14,472 nucleotides of DNA from contig DAHVOH010000076.1 in assembly GCA_027318915.1 (NCBI GenBank), positions 1 through 14,472 of the forward strand. The letters run 5' to 3'. Below, in pieces: positions 7,563-14,472 of the stretch (its first letter is position 1; the number at the start of each line of letters is the position of its first letter). The notes under the pieces were generated by a model that was not told the DNA's origin, did no database searches, and saw only the letters and a list, made by a program, of their open reading frames with translations. Source of the stretch: Clostridiales bacterium. Lineage in GTDB: Bacteria > Bacillota_E > Sulfobacillia > Sulfobacillales > JAIMBI01. Made by a program: the position numbers and the translations under genes.

Positions 7563-9037
7563 CGCCCGGGTGGATTCCGAGCCAGCCGTGGATCGACGGC
7601 CGGGAGACGGAGGGGCAAGGCGCACGATTGGCGCTCAAAAACCCCTCCACCGGCGAGGCCCTGGTCGAAGTCGGCACGCCCGACGCCGCCCAGGTGGACC
7701 GGGCCGTGCGCGTGGCCGATGCCGCCTTCGACGACGGGCGCTGGCAAAGCGTGCCGGTGCTGGAGCGGCAGCGGGTGCTGATGCGGGCGGCGGCCGCGCT
7801 GCGGGAACATGACGGCGAATTGGCCCGCCTCATCGCCGAGGAAATGGGCATGCCGGAAAGCGCCGCCCGCTATGTCGAAATCCCGTACGCCGCCGCCGTG
7901 TTCGACTACTATGCCGGGCTGGCCGCCAGCATCACCGGCGAGACTCTGCCAGTGGACATCCCCGCGGCCGCGCCCCACTATCTGGCCTACACGGAGCGCC
8001 GTCCGGTGGGGGTCGCGGCTCTCATCACCCCCTTCAACTTTCCCCTGCTGCTGCCCGCGTGGAAGCTCGCACCCGCCTTGGCCAGCGGGTCGGCGGCCGT
8101 GCTCAAGCCGGCGCCCGAGGCGCCGCGCGTTGCGCTCGCCTTGGCGGTCCTGCTGGAACAGGCGGGCGTGCCGGCCGGCGTGGTGAATGTCCTGCCGGGC
8201 GGCGACGCCGTGGGCGAGGCGCTGGTGACGCACCCCCTGGTGCGGAAGGTCTCCTTCACCGGCTCCACCATCAGCGGCCGCCGGGTGGCCCGTCTGGCCG
8301 GCGACCAGATCAAACGGGTCAGTCTGGAACTGGGGGGCAAGTCGCCCGCCCTGGTGTTTGCCGATGCCGACCTGGACAACGCCGTCAGCCAATGCCTGTT
8401 TGGCCTCTACTTCAACAGCGGGCAGGTTTGCCAGGCCTCGAGCCGCATCCTGGTGCAGGATGCCGTCTACCCGGAATTTCAGGAGCGGTTTGGCGCCCGG
8501 GCCGAGGCCCTTCGCGTGGGCGACGCCACCGATCCCCTGGTCGATCTGGGTCCGGTGGTGCAGGAAGAACGTCTGGCCGGAATCCAGCGCCTGGTCGACC
8601 AGGGCCGGCGCGACGGCGCCCGCCTCGTGACCGGCGGGCACCGCCTGCCGGGGGCGGGCTATTTCTACGCGCCGACCGTGCTGACCGATGTCCCTCCGGA
8701 CAGCGCCCTCAGTCAGGAAGAGGTCTTCGGCCCGGTGGCCGCCCTGATGCCCTTCCATGACGAGGAGGAAGCGGTGCGGCTGGCCAACGGCACCCGCTAC
8801 GGTCTGGCGGCGGCCATCTTCACCGCCGACATCCGGCGGGCGTTCACGGTGAGCCGCGCGTTGAAAAGCGGGACCGTCTGGATCAACACCACCCAGATTC
8901 TTTCCCCCACGGCTCCCTTCGGAGGCGTCAAGCAGAGCGGACTGGGCCGGGAATTGGGCCGGGCCGGCCTGGATGCTTTTTTGGAGACGCGCACCGTGCT
9001 GGTGGACCTGAACGACTCGCCGCCGACCTATTTTTGA
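7559..9037 (+). CDS. NAD(P)-dependent aldehyde dehydrogenase
   Basis: A full-length ALDH superfamily enzyme (492 residues) that oxidises an aldehyde to a carboxylic acid. The catalytic set is complete: Asn160 in TPFNFP, Glu257 in SLELGGKSP, and nucleophile Cys291 in FNSGQVCQASSR. The coenzyme-binding FTGST (233-237), the EEVFGPV segment and the C-terminal PFGGVKQSGLGRELG are also present. The active-site neighbours do not name the substrate, but the operon (alcohol dehydrogenase, lipid-carrier domain) suggests a hydrophobic aldehyde. The ATG at 7559 overlaps the SCP2 stop by four bases, which fixes the start. A 9-bp hairpin follows at 9045-9069 before the next gene. Confidence 0.95.
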   Translation: MTPGWIPSQPWIDGRETEGQGARLALKNPSTGEALVEVGTPDAAQVDRAVRVADAAFDDGRWQSVPVLERQRVLMRAAAALREHDGELARLIAEEMGMPESAARYVEIPYAAAVFDYYAGLAASITGETLPVDIPAAAPHYLAYTERRPVGVAALITPFNFPLLLPAWKLAPALASGSAAVLKPAPEAPRVALALAVLLEQAGVPAGVVNVLPGGDAVGEALVTHPLVRKVSFTGSTISGRRVARLAGDQIKRVSLELGGKSPALVFADADLDNAVSQCLFGLYFNSGQVCQASSRILVQDAVYPEFQERFGARAEALRVGDATDPLVDLGPVVQEERLAGIQRLVDQGRRDGARLVTGGHRLPGAGYFYAPTVLTDVPPDSALSQEEVFGPVAALMPFHDEEEAVRLANGTRYGLAAAIFTADIRRAFTVSRALKSGTVWINTTQILSPTAPFGGVKQSGLGRELGRAGLDAFLETRTVLVDLNDSPPTYF

Positions 9038-9044
9038 CGGCGTC

Positions 9045-9069
9045 GGCCGTCCGGGCATGGCGGGCGGCC
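9045..9069 (+). other. Intercistronic hairpin between ALDH and HAD genes
   Basis: Arms 9045-9053 and 9061-9069 pair over 9 positions (one G-U) around a 7-base loop. It begins 8 bases past the ALDH stop and ends just before the AAAGGAG site of the next gene. There is no U-run, so a leaky attenuator, an RNA-processing stem or 3'-end protection is more likely than full termination. Confidence 0.35.
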
Positions 9070-9088
9070 CAAAGGAGAAACGATCACG

Positions 9089-9799
9089 GTGAGAGCCCTG
9101 CTGCTGGATTTGGATGGAACCCTGCTGGATTTGGACGGCGATGAGTTTCTGGAAGCCTACGCGCAAGTGGTGGCGGATTGGATGGCGCCGTTGATGCCGC
9201 CGGCGCGCTTCACGGAAGCGCTGTGGTCCGCCGCCATTCCGCTGATGGTGAACGAGCACCCCGGAGTGCCGAACCGGGTCGCCTTGTGGAACGGTCTCGC
9301 GCAGGCGCTCGACGTGCCCGCGGACCGGCTGGAGCAGACGTTCCTGGACGGCCTGGCGCATCACGACCTCACATCCATTCTCCCCGGCGGCCATCCCAGT
9401 CCGGGCGCGCACCGCCTGATTGCCGCCGCCCGTAAGCGGCGGCTCAAAGTCGCGGTGGCGACCATGCCCATCTACCCGCGAATCGTGGTGGACGAACGCC
9501 TGCGGCGCGCCCGCCTGGACCGTGTAGACTGGGATGCGGTGGCCACGTACGATATGCACGCGGTCAAGCCGCATCCGAGCTATTGGCGGGAATTGGCGGA
9601 TGACCTGGCGACGGAGCCGGACGCATGCCTGGTGGTCGGCGACGATTATTTTCGGGACATGAGCGCCCGGCGCACGGGGATGCAAACCTTCTATGTGGGT
9701 CCGGCCATGCCCGGGCTCGACACCGGTCCGCACGGGTCTTTGGAGGAGCTGGCGACGCGGCTCGAAGCGGATCTGTGGTCGCTGGCCGGCCAGGAATAA
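9089..9799 (+). CDS. HAD-superfamily hydrolase (phosphatase-like)
   Basis: A 236-residue haloacid-dehalogenase-type hydrolase with all four motifs: DLDGT with nucleophile Asp7 and acid Asp9, motif II Thr125 (VAVATMP), motif III Lys160 (AVKPHP), and motif IV Asp185/Asp186 with Asp190 (VVGDDYFRD). The residues between motifs I and II form an alpha-helical type I cap, as in phosphoglycolate-phosphatase-like members that act on small phosphate esters. The substrate cannot be named. GTG at 9089 is preceded by AAAGGAG about 11 bases upstream. The DNA for the start encodes a near-perfect doubling (LLDLDG TLLDLDG). It sits between the aldehyde dehydrogenase and the ketosynthase-like gene, 20 bases from the latter, so it is probably in the same operon. 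Confidence 0.88.
   Translation: MRALLLDLDGTLLDLDGDEFLEAYAQVVADWMAPLMPPARFTEALWSAAIPLMVNEHPGVPNRVALWNGLAQALDVPADRLEQTFLDGLAHHDLTSILPGGHPSPGAHRLIAAARKRRLKVAVATMPIYPRIVVDERLRRARLDRVDWDAVATYDMHAVKPHPSYWRELADDLATEPDACLVVGDDYFRDMSARRTGMQTFYVGPAMPGLDTGPHGSLEELATRLEADLWSLAGQE
9101..9138 (+). repeat. Short tandem repeat inside the HAD motif I region
   Basis: Two 17-base copies (9101-9117 and 9122-9138) differ at one base and lie 21 bases apart, in frame. They encode LLDLDG twice, so the catalytic DLDG is followed by a second DLDG copy. Confidence 0.7.
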
Positions 9800-9819
9800 G
9801 GGAGGCAGGCGGAAGCCGC

Positions 9820-11040
9820 ATGGCGGAACGCGTTGTGATCACGGGGATCGGATTGGTGACGCCGCTCGGTCTCAGCCCGTCCGGTTTCTGGGATGCGCTC
9901 CTGGAAAGCCGGTCGGCCGTTCGCCGCATCAACCCGGCGGGCGACGACGCGGTCGCCGACGCTCCCTGGGTGGGTGCCCCGGTGACCGAACCGTGGGAAG
10001 AGGTGTTGCCGGACGACCGCCGCTTGAAGCGGCTCGACCGTTTTGCCCGCCTGGCCTTGGCCGCCGGCGAATTGGCCTGGCGGGACGCCGGCCTCGCCGA
10101 TGTGGACGCGCTTCGGGCCGGAGCGGTCTGCGGCACCGGATTTGGGGGCATCGCGAGCCTGATGGAGGCGGAGACCACGCTGACCACGCGAGGTCTGAGA
10201 CGCGTCAGTCCGCACGTGTTTCCGGCGCTCATGGCCAACAGCGCGGCGGCTACGCTCTCCATCCGCTTCGGCCTGCAGGACGTGAGCCTGGCCCTGGTGG
10301 AGGATGCGCTCTCCTCCGCCCAGGCCATCGCCTACGCGGCCCACCTCATCCGCCGGGGCGAGGCCGACCTGATGCTGGCGGGGGGATCGGAGGCGCCGTT
10401 GGTGCCTCTGCTGCTGTCCGGGCTCAGACCGTTCGGACTCCTGCCCCATGGCCATCGCGACTTGAGCCGGGCCGTGCGGCCCTTCTCACGGCGCCGCGAG
10501 GGATTCGTGCTGGGGGAAGGGGCGGCGCTGCTGGTCCTGGAGAGCGCCACGCACGCCGACCAACGGCATGCCACCGTGTATGCCGAGCTGGCCGGACACG
10601 GCGTCGGGGTCGGCGGCGGGTCGGTCTCCATCGCCTTTACGCGAGCCATGGCCGCGGCCTTGCGGGAAGCGGATCTGAAGCCCCATGAGATCGACTACGT
10701 CAATGCGGAGGGGATGGCCACCCCGGCCAGCGACACGGCCGAGACCCAAGCCATTCACCAAGTCTTCGGCGCCCACGCCGGCCGGCTCAAGGTGAGCGGC
10801 ACCAAGGCGGCCACCGGACATCTCTGGGGGGCGGCCGGCGCATTGGAGCTGGCCGTCACCGCGCTCGCCATCCACCATCAGGTGGCGCCCCCGACGCTCA
10901 ACTGGGAAGCCGGCGATCCGGCCTGCGATCTGGACTATGTCCCGCTCCATCCCCGGCGGCTCCACATTGCCGCCGCCCTCTCCAATTCCCGGGGATTGGG
11001 GCAGCGGGCCGTCACCCTGGTCCTCAAAGCTCCGGTTTGA
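9820..11040 (+). CDS. FabF-type ketosynthase homologue lacking the catalytic Cys and one His (probable non-condensing)
   Basis: This 406-residue protein aligns along its length with beta-ketoacyl-ACP synthase II (FabF), which condenses acyl chains with malonyl-ACP: MAERVVITGIGLVTPLG, GEADLMLAGGSEA, REGFVLGEGAALLVLE, TKAATGHLWGAAGALE. The active site is altered. The segment VSLALVEDALSSAQAI lines up without gaps with the FabF nucleophile region and puts Ala163 where Cys163 sits. The first His motif NAHGTxTP reads NAEGMATP (Glu297). Lys329 and the second His (His334) remain. The gating loop GFGG near the C-terminus reads RGLGQ, and the usual SDAYH-type segment after GHGVG is shortened by about six residues. 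It should not condense chains. Possible roles are a chain-length-factor-like partner, a decarboxylase-like or acyl-binding scaffold. ATG at 9820 follows GGAGG and GGCGGAAG. It is last in the operon. Confidence 0.88.
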   Translation: MAERVVITGIGLVTPLGLSPSGFWDALLESRSAVRRINPAGDDAVADAPWVGAPVTEPWEEVLPDDRRLKRLDRFARLALAAGELAWRDAGLADVDALRAGAVCGTGFGGIASLMEAETTLTTRGLRRVSPHVFPALMANSAAATLSIRFGLQDVSLALVEDALSSAQAIAYAAHLIRRGEADLMLAGGSEAPLVPLLLSGLRPFGLLPHGHRDLSRAVRPFSRRREGFVLGEGAALLVLESATHADQRHATVYAELAGHGVGVGGGSVSIAFTRAMAAALREADLKPHEIDYVNAEGMATPASDTAETQAIHQVFGAHAGRLKVSGTKAATGHLWGAAGALELAVTALAIHHQVAPPTLNWEAGDPACDLDYVPLHPRRLHIAAALSNSRGLGQRAVTLVLKAPV

Positions 11041-11053
11041 CCCGAGGTCGCCC

Positions 11054-11081
11054 CCGGGATCCGGACCCGTCCGAATCCCGG
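11054..11081. terminator. Hairpin terminator between convergent genes
   Basis: Two 12-base arms (11054-11065 and 11070-11081) pair with a single mismatch around a 4-base CCCG loop. The hairpin sits centrally in the 52-base gap between the rightward ketosynthase-like gene and the leftward membrane protein, so it can serve both directions. There is no U-run on either side. Confidence 0.6.
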
Positions 11082-11092
11082 CGGCGCCCGAC

Positions 11093-11902
11093 CTATGGTC
11101 CGGTGAGGACCGACGGCGCGGGTCCCTTCGGCACCCCATGGGCGACGCGGTACAGACTCAGTTCGGCGGCGGCCACAAACAGGGTCACCCAGGCCTCCAG
11201 CGCCGCCCCCACCAGCCGTCCCAAGATGCCCAGGACGCGCAGGAGAACCAAGTCCACCAGCGCCAGCGCCACGACCATCACGAATTGGGCCAGTATCACC
11301 ATCACCGCCGGGCCAAAGTGCCGGCGCATGTCGTCCCACCCCGACCGGAGACTCTCGCTCCACGACTGGTGTCCCACAAACAGGGCGCCAAACGCCCACA
11401 TCATCCAGACCACCCAGCTTAAACCGGCCGCGATGGCCACGAGATAGAACACGAACATGCCGAGCCCGCCCAGCAGGCGCAGTATGAAGAACAGTATGAC
11501 CAGCGCCGCCATGTAGCCGAAACCCCCGACGACGGCCATCATAAACAGGCCCCACGCCCGCCCGAAATACCGGATGCCGTTTTCCCAAAAAGTGGCCGGG
11601 CCGAGGCTCTGCTCCCGTATGGCATCGGCGATCGTTCCGTAGATGCCGCCCACCACAAACGGGATGCCCACCAGCAGCAGGAACAATGTGAACGCCACCA
11701 GCCCCGCCGCATGACCGGCCACCCCAGGCGGCGGACCGCCGGGTGAAAACGGCGAGACCCCGGGCTGCATCATCGAAAACCCGAGCGCCAAACCCACAAC
11801 CCCTAACAAAAATACCAGCACCGTCACCCAGACCAGGATCCACCACGTTTCGCGCCGGTGCCACGCCACCGTGAATCCTTCCTGAAGCGCTTCTCCCGCC
11901 AC
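11093..11902 (-). CDS. Polytopic membrane protein, six predicted helices, unknown function
   Basis: A 269-residue integral membrane protein. Hydrophobic segments lie at about 20-43, 66-90, 117-141, 147-176, 197-221 and 224-247, separated by a proline/glycine-rich loop (about 47-62) and two amphipathic stretches. The two stretches, TIADAIREQSLGPATFWENG (90-109) and HQSWSESLRSGWDDMRRHFG (178-197), each precede a hydrophobic segment and suggest an internal duplication. This pattern resembles poorly characterised families such as DUF4013-like proteins and the membrane domain of glycerophosphodiesterases, but I cannot assign one firmly. No catalytic motif is visible. GTG at 11902 has GGGAGG 7 bases upstream. 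It is transcribed alone, convergent with the ketosynthase gene and divergent from oligopeptidase B. The stop is TAG. Confidence 0.82.
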   Translation of the reverse strand: MAGEALQEGFTVAWHRRETWWILVWVTVLVFLLGVVGLALGFSMMQPGVSPFSPGGPPPGVAGHAAGLVAFTLFLLLVGIPFVVGGIYGTIADAIREQSLGPATFWENGIRYFGRAWGLFMMAVVGGFGYMAALVILFFILRLLGGLGMFVFYLVAIAAGLSWVVWMMWAFGALFVGHQSWSESLRSGWDDMRRHFGPAVMVILAQFVMVVALALVDLVLLRVLGILGRLVGAALEAWVTLFVAAAELSLYRVAHGVPKGPAPSVLTGP

Positions 11903-12263
11903 ACTTTTGCCTCCCGCCTCACGGCCTCCCTATCGGACTCCCACGGATTGGCTCCGGCGGACGGCCTCGCAGCGGCTGATGGGACCCTCCGAAAACCCGG
12001 ACCGCTCCATCGCCTCTGTTCGACGCGCCGGCCCGGAGTCCTCGCCGCCAGCGCAGAAATTGTCACGTGCCGCCATCACGCCCTCACCCAGCGTTCCTCC
12101 CCCGCCCGCCGGGTCGGGGACGCCCCGACCCGGCGCTGTGATGGACAGGTAAACCGCACCGTGGCGGAGAAGTCGATACGGAGGGCGCGTGGGCGCGACC
12201 GCATAAGCTGCGCGCAGGCGCCCATCCGCCGCTTCGCCGATCGTCAATGCGCAAGGAGGACCT
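11903..12263. promoter_or_regulatory. Divergent spacer between the membrane protein and oligopeptidase B
   Basis: This 361-base spacer should hold promoters for both flanking genes. Open frames crossing it are arginine- and proline-rich, with no family resemblance. The most striking element is the perfect inverted repeat at 12107-12135. A strong AAGGAGG at 12253-12259 is the oligopeptidase ribosome binding site. I could not identify convincing -35/-10 pairs on either strand. Confidence 0.5.
12107..12135. repeat. Perfect 13-bp inverted repeat with a 3-base loop
   Basis: Arms 12107-12119 and 12123-12135 are exact reverse complements around ACG. As RNA this is a very stable hairpin; as DNA it could be an operator. 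It lies about 130 bases upstream of oligopeptidase B and 205 bases upstream of the membrane protein start. No U-run follows in either direction, so plain intrinsic termination is not the obvious reading. Confidence 0.75.
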
Positions 12264-14315
12264 ATGAATCCGCCGATAGCGACCCGCATTCCCCATCCGC
12301 ACACGCTCCATGGCGATGTCCGGCCCGACGACTACTACTGGCTTCGGGAGCGCAACAACCCCGAGGTGATTCGGTATTTGGAGGCGGAGAACCGATACGG
12401 CCAAGCGGTCCTGGAGCCGCTGCAGGCCTTGGAGGAGCAGCTGTTCCAAGACATTCGCTCCCACATCCAGGAAACCGACGCCGCCGTCCCGGTCCAGCAC
12501 GGCCCCTACTTCTACTACCATCGCCTGGTGGAAGGCCGCCAGTATCCGCTGTATGCGCGCCGCCGCGCGGCGAGTCGCGCCGCCCTGGAGGGGGCCCCCG
12601 AAGAGGTGATCCTGGATCAGAACGAGCGGGCCGCCGACCGCGAATTTTTGAGCATCACCGTGCTGCGGCCCAGTCCCGACCATCAGCGGCTCGCCTTCCT
12701 GGAGAACACGGACGGTTCCGACCGCTACACCCTGTACATCCGCGATCTAACCACGGGAGCCATCCTGCCCGACGTGATCCCCGATGTGTATTTGTACGGC
12801 AGCGTGGAATGGGACGCCGCCGGGGAGTATCTCTTCTATGTCTCGATCGACGACACTCAGCGCCCCTACCGCCTCTGGCGGCACCGTCTCGGCCAAGCGG
12901 GTACCGACACGCTGCTCTACGAAGAGCGTGACCATACCTTCACCCTGCATCTCCGCGCGTCCCTCAGCGGACGCTACCTGCTGGCCCTGTCCCGCAGCAC
13001 GCTCACGCATGAGGTGCGCTACCTGGATGCGAGCCGCCCCGAAGCGGACTGGTCAGTTTTCGCGCCCAGGGTGCGCGGTGTGGAATACGACCTCGAGCAC
13101 TGGCAGGACCAGTTCTTGATTCTCACCAACGAGGGGGCCGAGAACTTCCAGCTGCTGGCCTGCCCGGTCGCCGATACAGGGCGGGAGCATTGGCGGCCGC
13201 TGATTGGCCCCAGTGCCGACCGATACTTGACCGGGGTCTCGCCGTTTGCCGACTGTCTTCTGGTGGAAGGCCGGGAAGATGGCCTGACTCAGCTCTGGGT
13301 GTACAAGGAGGGCGCTCTCCGCCGGGTGCCGTGGCATGAACCCCTCTACACCGTGGGGGTGGCTGACAACCGGGAGTATGATCCCGAGGAGATACTCATC
13401 GGCTATCAGTCGCTCCTCACGCCCGTGTCAACCTACGCGCTGGACCCGGACACCCTGACCACCAAGCTCCTGAAGCGGGATCCCGTTCCCGGCGGCTATG
13501 ACCCCGCGCAGTATGTTCAGGAGCGCGTGTGGACTCCCGCCGCGGACGGCGTGCAGATTCCCGTCTCCGTGGTCTACCGGCGGGGAGCGCGCGATCACGG
13601 CCCGGCACCCTGCTGGCTGGACGGCTATGGCTCGTACGGGGCCAGCAACGACCCCGATTTCGTGGCCAGCCGGCTTCCGCTCCTGGACCGCGGCGTCATT
13701 TTCGCCCTCGCCCATGTCCGCGGCGGGTCGGAGATGGGGCGGCGATGGTACCTGGACGGAAAGCTGCTGCACAAGCGCAACACCTTCACCGATTTCATCG
13801 CCGTGGCCGAGGGTCTGGCGGCCGCCGGCTATACGGCCCCCGACCGGTTGGCGGCGGAAGGGCGCAGCGCGGGTGGCCTGTTGATGGGCGCCATCGTGAA
13901 CATGCGGCCGGATTTGTTCCGGGTGGTGGTGGCCGGCGTGCCGTTCGTGGATGTGCTGACCACCATGCTGGACGACAGCATCCCGCTGACGTCGCTGGAG
14001 TGGGACGAATGGGGCAATCCCCGCGACCCCGAATACTACGCCTATATGCGGACCTACAGCCCCTACGACAACGTGGCGCCCCACGACTATCCCCATCTGT
14101 TCGTGCAGGCGGGCCTCAACGACCCGCGGGTGGGATATTTCGAGCCGGCCAAGTGGGTGGCGCGTCTTCGCGTCACCAAAACCGACCAGAACAGTCTGGT
14201 CCTGTGGACGCACATGGGCGCGGGCCACGGCGGCTCGTCGGGCCGCTATGACCGCTGGCGCGAGCGGGCGCGGCAGTACGCTTTCGCGCTGGACAAGCTG
14301 GGCATTCGGGCCTGA
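12264..14315 (+). CDS. ptrB: Oligopeptidase B (prolyl oligopeptidase family, S9A)
   Basis: A cytoplasmic serine peptidase that cleaves short peptides after Arg or Lys. Length is 683 residues (E. coli PtrB is 686). The N-terminal segment has the family DDYYWLRERNNPEVIRYLEAE and GPYFYYHRLVEGRQYPLY, followed by the seven-bladed propeller (about 75-400) that screens substrates by size. The C-terminal hydrolase domain carries Ser535 in EGRSAGG, Asp620 in GLNDPRV and His655 in GAGHGG; the triad spacing equals that of E. coli PtrB. The serine motif is GRSAGG rather than the common GGSAGG. No signal peptide is visible. ATG at 12264 has AAGGAGG four bases upstream. It appears to be a single-gene unit, divergent from the membrane protein. 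The 3' terminator may be the hairpin at 14431. Confidence 0.95.
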   Translation: MNPPIATRIPHPHTLHGDVRPDDYYWLRERNNPEVIRYLEAENRYGQAVLEPLQALEEQLFQDIRSHIQETDAAVPVQHGPYFYYHRLVEGRQYPLYARRRAASRAALEGAPEEVILDQNERAADREFLSITVLRPSPDHQRLAFLENTDGSDRYTLYIRDLTTGAILPDVIPDVYLYGSVEWDAAGEYLFYVSIDDTQRPYRLWRHRLGQAGTDTLLYEERDHTFTLHLRASLSGRYLLALSRSTLTHEVRYLDASRPEADWSVFAPRVRGVEYDLEHWQDQFLILTNEGAENFQLLACPVADTGREHWRPLIGPSADRYLTGVSPFADCLLVEGREDGLTQLWVYKEGALRRVPWHEPLYTVGVADNREYDPEEILIGYQSLLTPVSTYALDPDTLTTKLLKRDPVPGGYDPAQYVQERVWTPAADGVQIPVSVVYRRGARDHGPAPCWLDGYGSYGASNDPDFVASRLPLLDRGVIFALAHVRGGSEMGRRWYLDGKLLHKRNTFTDFIAVAEGLAAAGYTAPDRLAAEGRSAGGLLMGAIVNMRPDLFRVVVAGVPFVDVLTTMLDDSIPLTSLEWDEWGNPRDPEYYAYMRTYSPYDNVAPHDYPHLFVQAGLNDPRVGYFEPAKWVARLRVTKTDQNSLVLWTHMGAGHGGSSGRYDRWRERARQYAFALDKLGIRA

Positions 14316-14430
14316 ACCCCGCCGACACGGGGCGTTCCGTGTGCTCTCGGTCAGGGACGGCCGACCGCCCCCCGAACGGGCGGAGACCAACGGCCGAGGG
14401 CGCTGCCGGCCCGGGCCGGTCCTCTTACGA

Positions 14431-14462
14431 AAGACCCTTCACCCGCACGGGTGAAGGGTCTT
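14431..14462. terminator. Strong stem-loop terminator near the window edge
   Basis: Two perfect 14-base arms (14431-14444 and 14449-14462) surround a GCAC loop, with an A-rich start and T-rich end (AAGACCC / GGGTCTT). The shape is that of a rho-independent terminator, usable in both directions: on the minus strand the stem ends in GGGTCTTTC. It lies 115 bases past the oligopeptidase B stop, so it may end that gene, a convergent gene beyond the window, or both. Confidence 0.75.
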
Positions 14463-14472
14463 GGACGATCCG

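Noticed and set aside
7493..9733. A 746-residue open frame on the minus strand, opposite the aldehyde dehydrogenase and HAD genes
   Set aside because: It lies antisense to two genes with complete catalytic motifs. Its translation is rich in Gly, Arg, His and Gln with no recognisable domain, as expected from the complement of high-GC codons.
14406..14419. 14-bp GC-only palindrome after oligopeptidase B
   Set aside because: It has no loop and low complexity. Such palindromes arise easily at this base composition, and the real terminator-like hairpin lies just downstream.

Overview
The window reads as a stretch of chromosome from a high-GC bacterium, about two thirds G+C by eye. Most starts follow strong AGGAGG-type ribosome binding sites, several genes start with GTG, and a plsX gene is followed by a DegV-family and a DAK2-family gene. 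That combination is typical of Bacillota (Firmicutes) and suggests a high-GC, Symbiobacterium/Thermaerobacter/Sulfobacillus-like lineage. This placement is an inference from gene content only. No tRNA, rRNA, CRISPR array, insertion sequence or integrase was seen.

Layout. Positions 1-498 hold no convincing gene. Positions 499-5667 hold five leftward genes that look like one operon, read from right to left: a class II aldolase-like protein with an extra N-terminal region, a radical SAM/SPASM protein cut by one in-frame TAG codon, PlsX, a DegV/FakB-like fatty-acid-binding protein, and a short FakA-like DAK2 protein. A 296-base divergent promoter region (5668-5963) separates it from a rightward operon (5964-11040): zinc alcohol dehydrogenase, SCP2-like lipid carrier, aldehyde dehydrogenase, HAD phosphatase, and a FabF-type ketosynthase homologue that has lost its catalytic cysteine and one of its two histidines. 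A strong hairpin (11054-11081) lies between this operon and a convergent six-helix membrane protein (11093-11902, minus). A 361-base divergent spacer with a perfect 13-bp inverted repeat precedes oligopeptidase B (12264-14315, plus). The window ends on a classic stem-loop terminator (14431-14462).

How the genes may work together. The leftward operon carries the core of exogenous fatty acid activation: FakB binds the fatty acid, FakA phosphorylates it, and PlsX exchanges acyl-phosphate with acyl-ACP. Here, however, the FakA-like protein lacks the C-terminal domain and the FakB-like protein lacks expected head-group residues. The divergent operon pairs an alcohol and an aldehyde dehydrogenase with a lipid-carrier domain and a dead ketosynthase. 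A working hypothesis is that the rightward operon oxidises a hydrophobic alcohol or aldehyde to an acid, and that the leftward operon activates acids for lipid synthesis. Nothing in the sequence proves this link. The points most worth a second look are the inactive ketosynthase, the amber codon in the radical SAM gene, and the reduced FakA/FakB pair.
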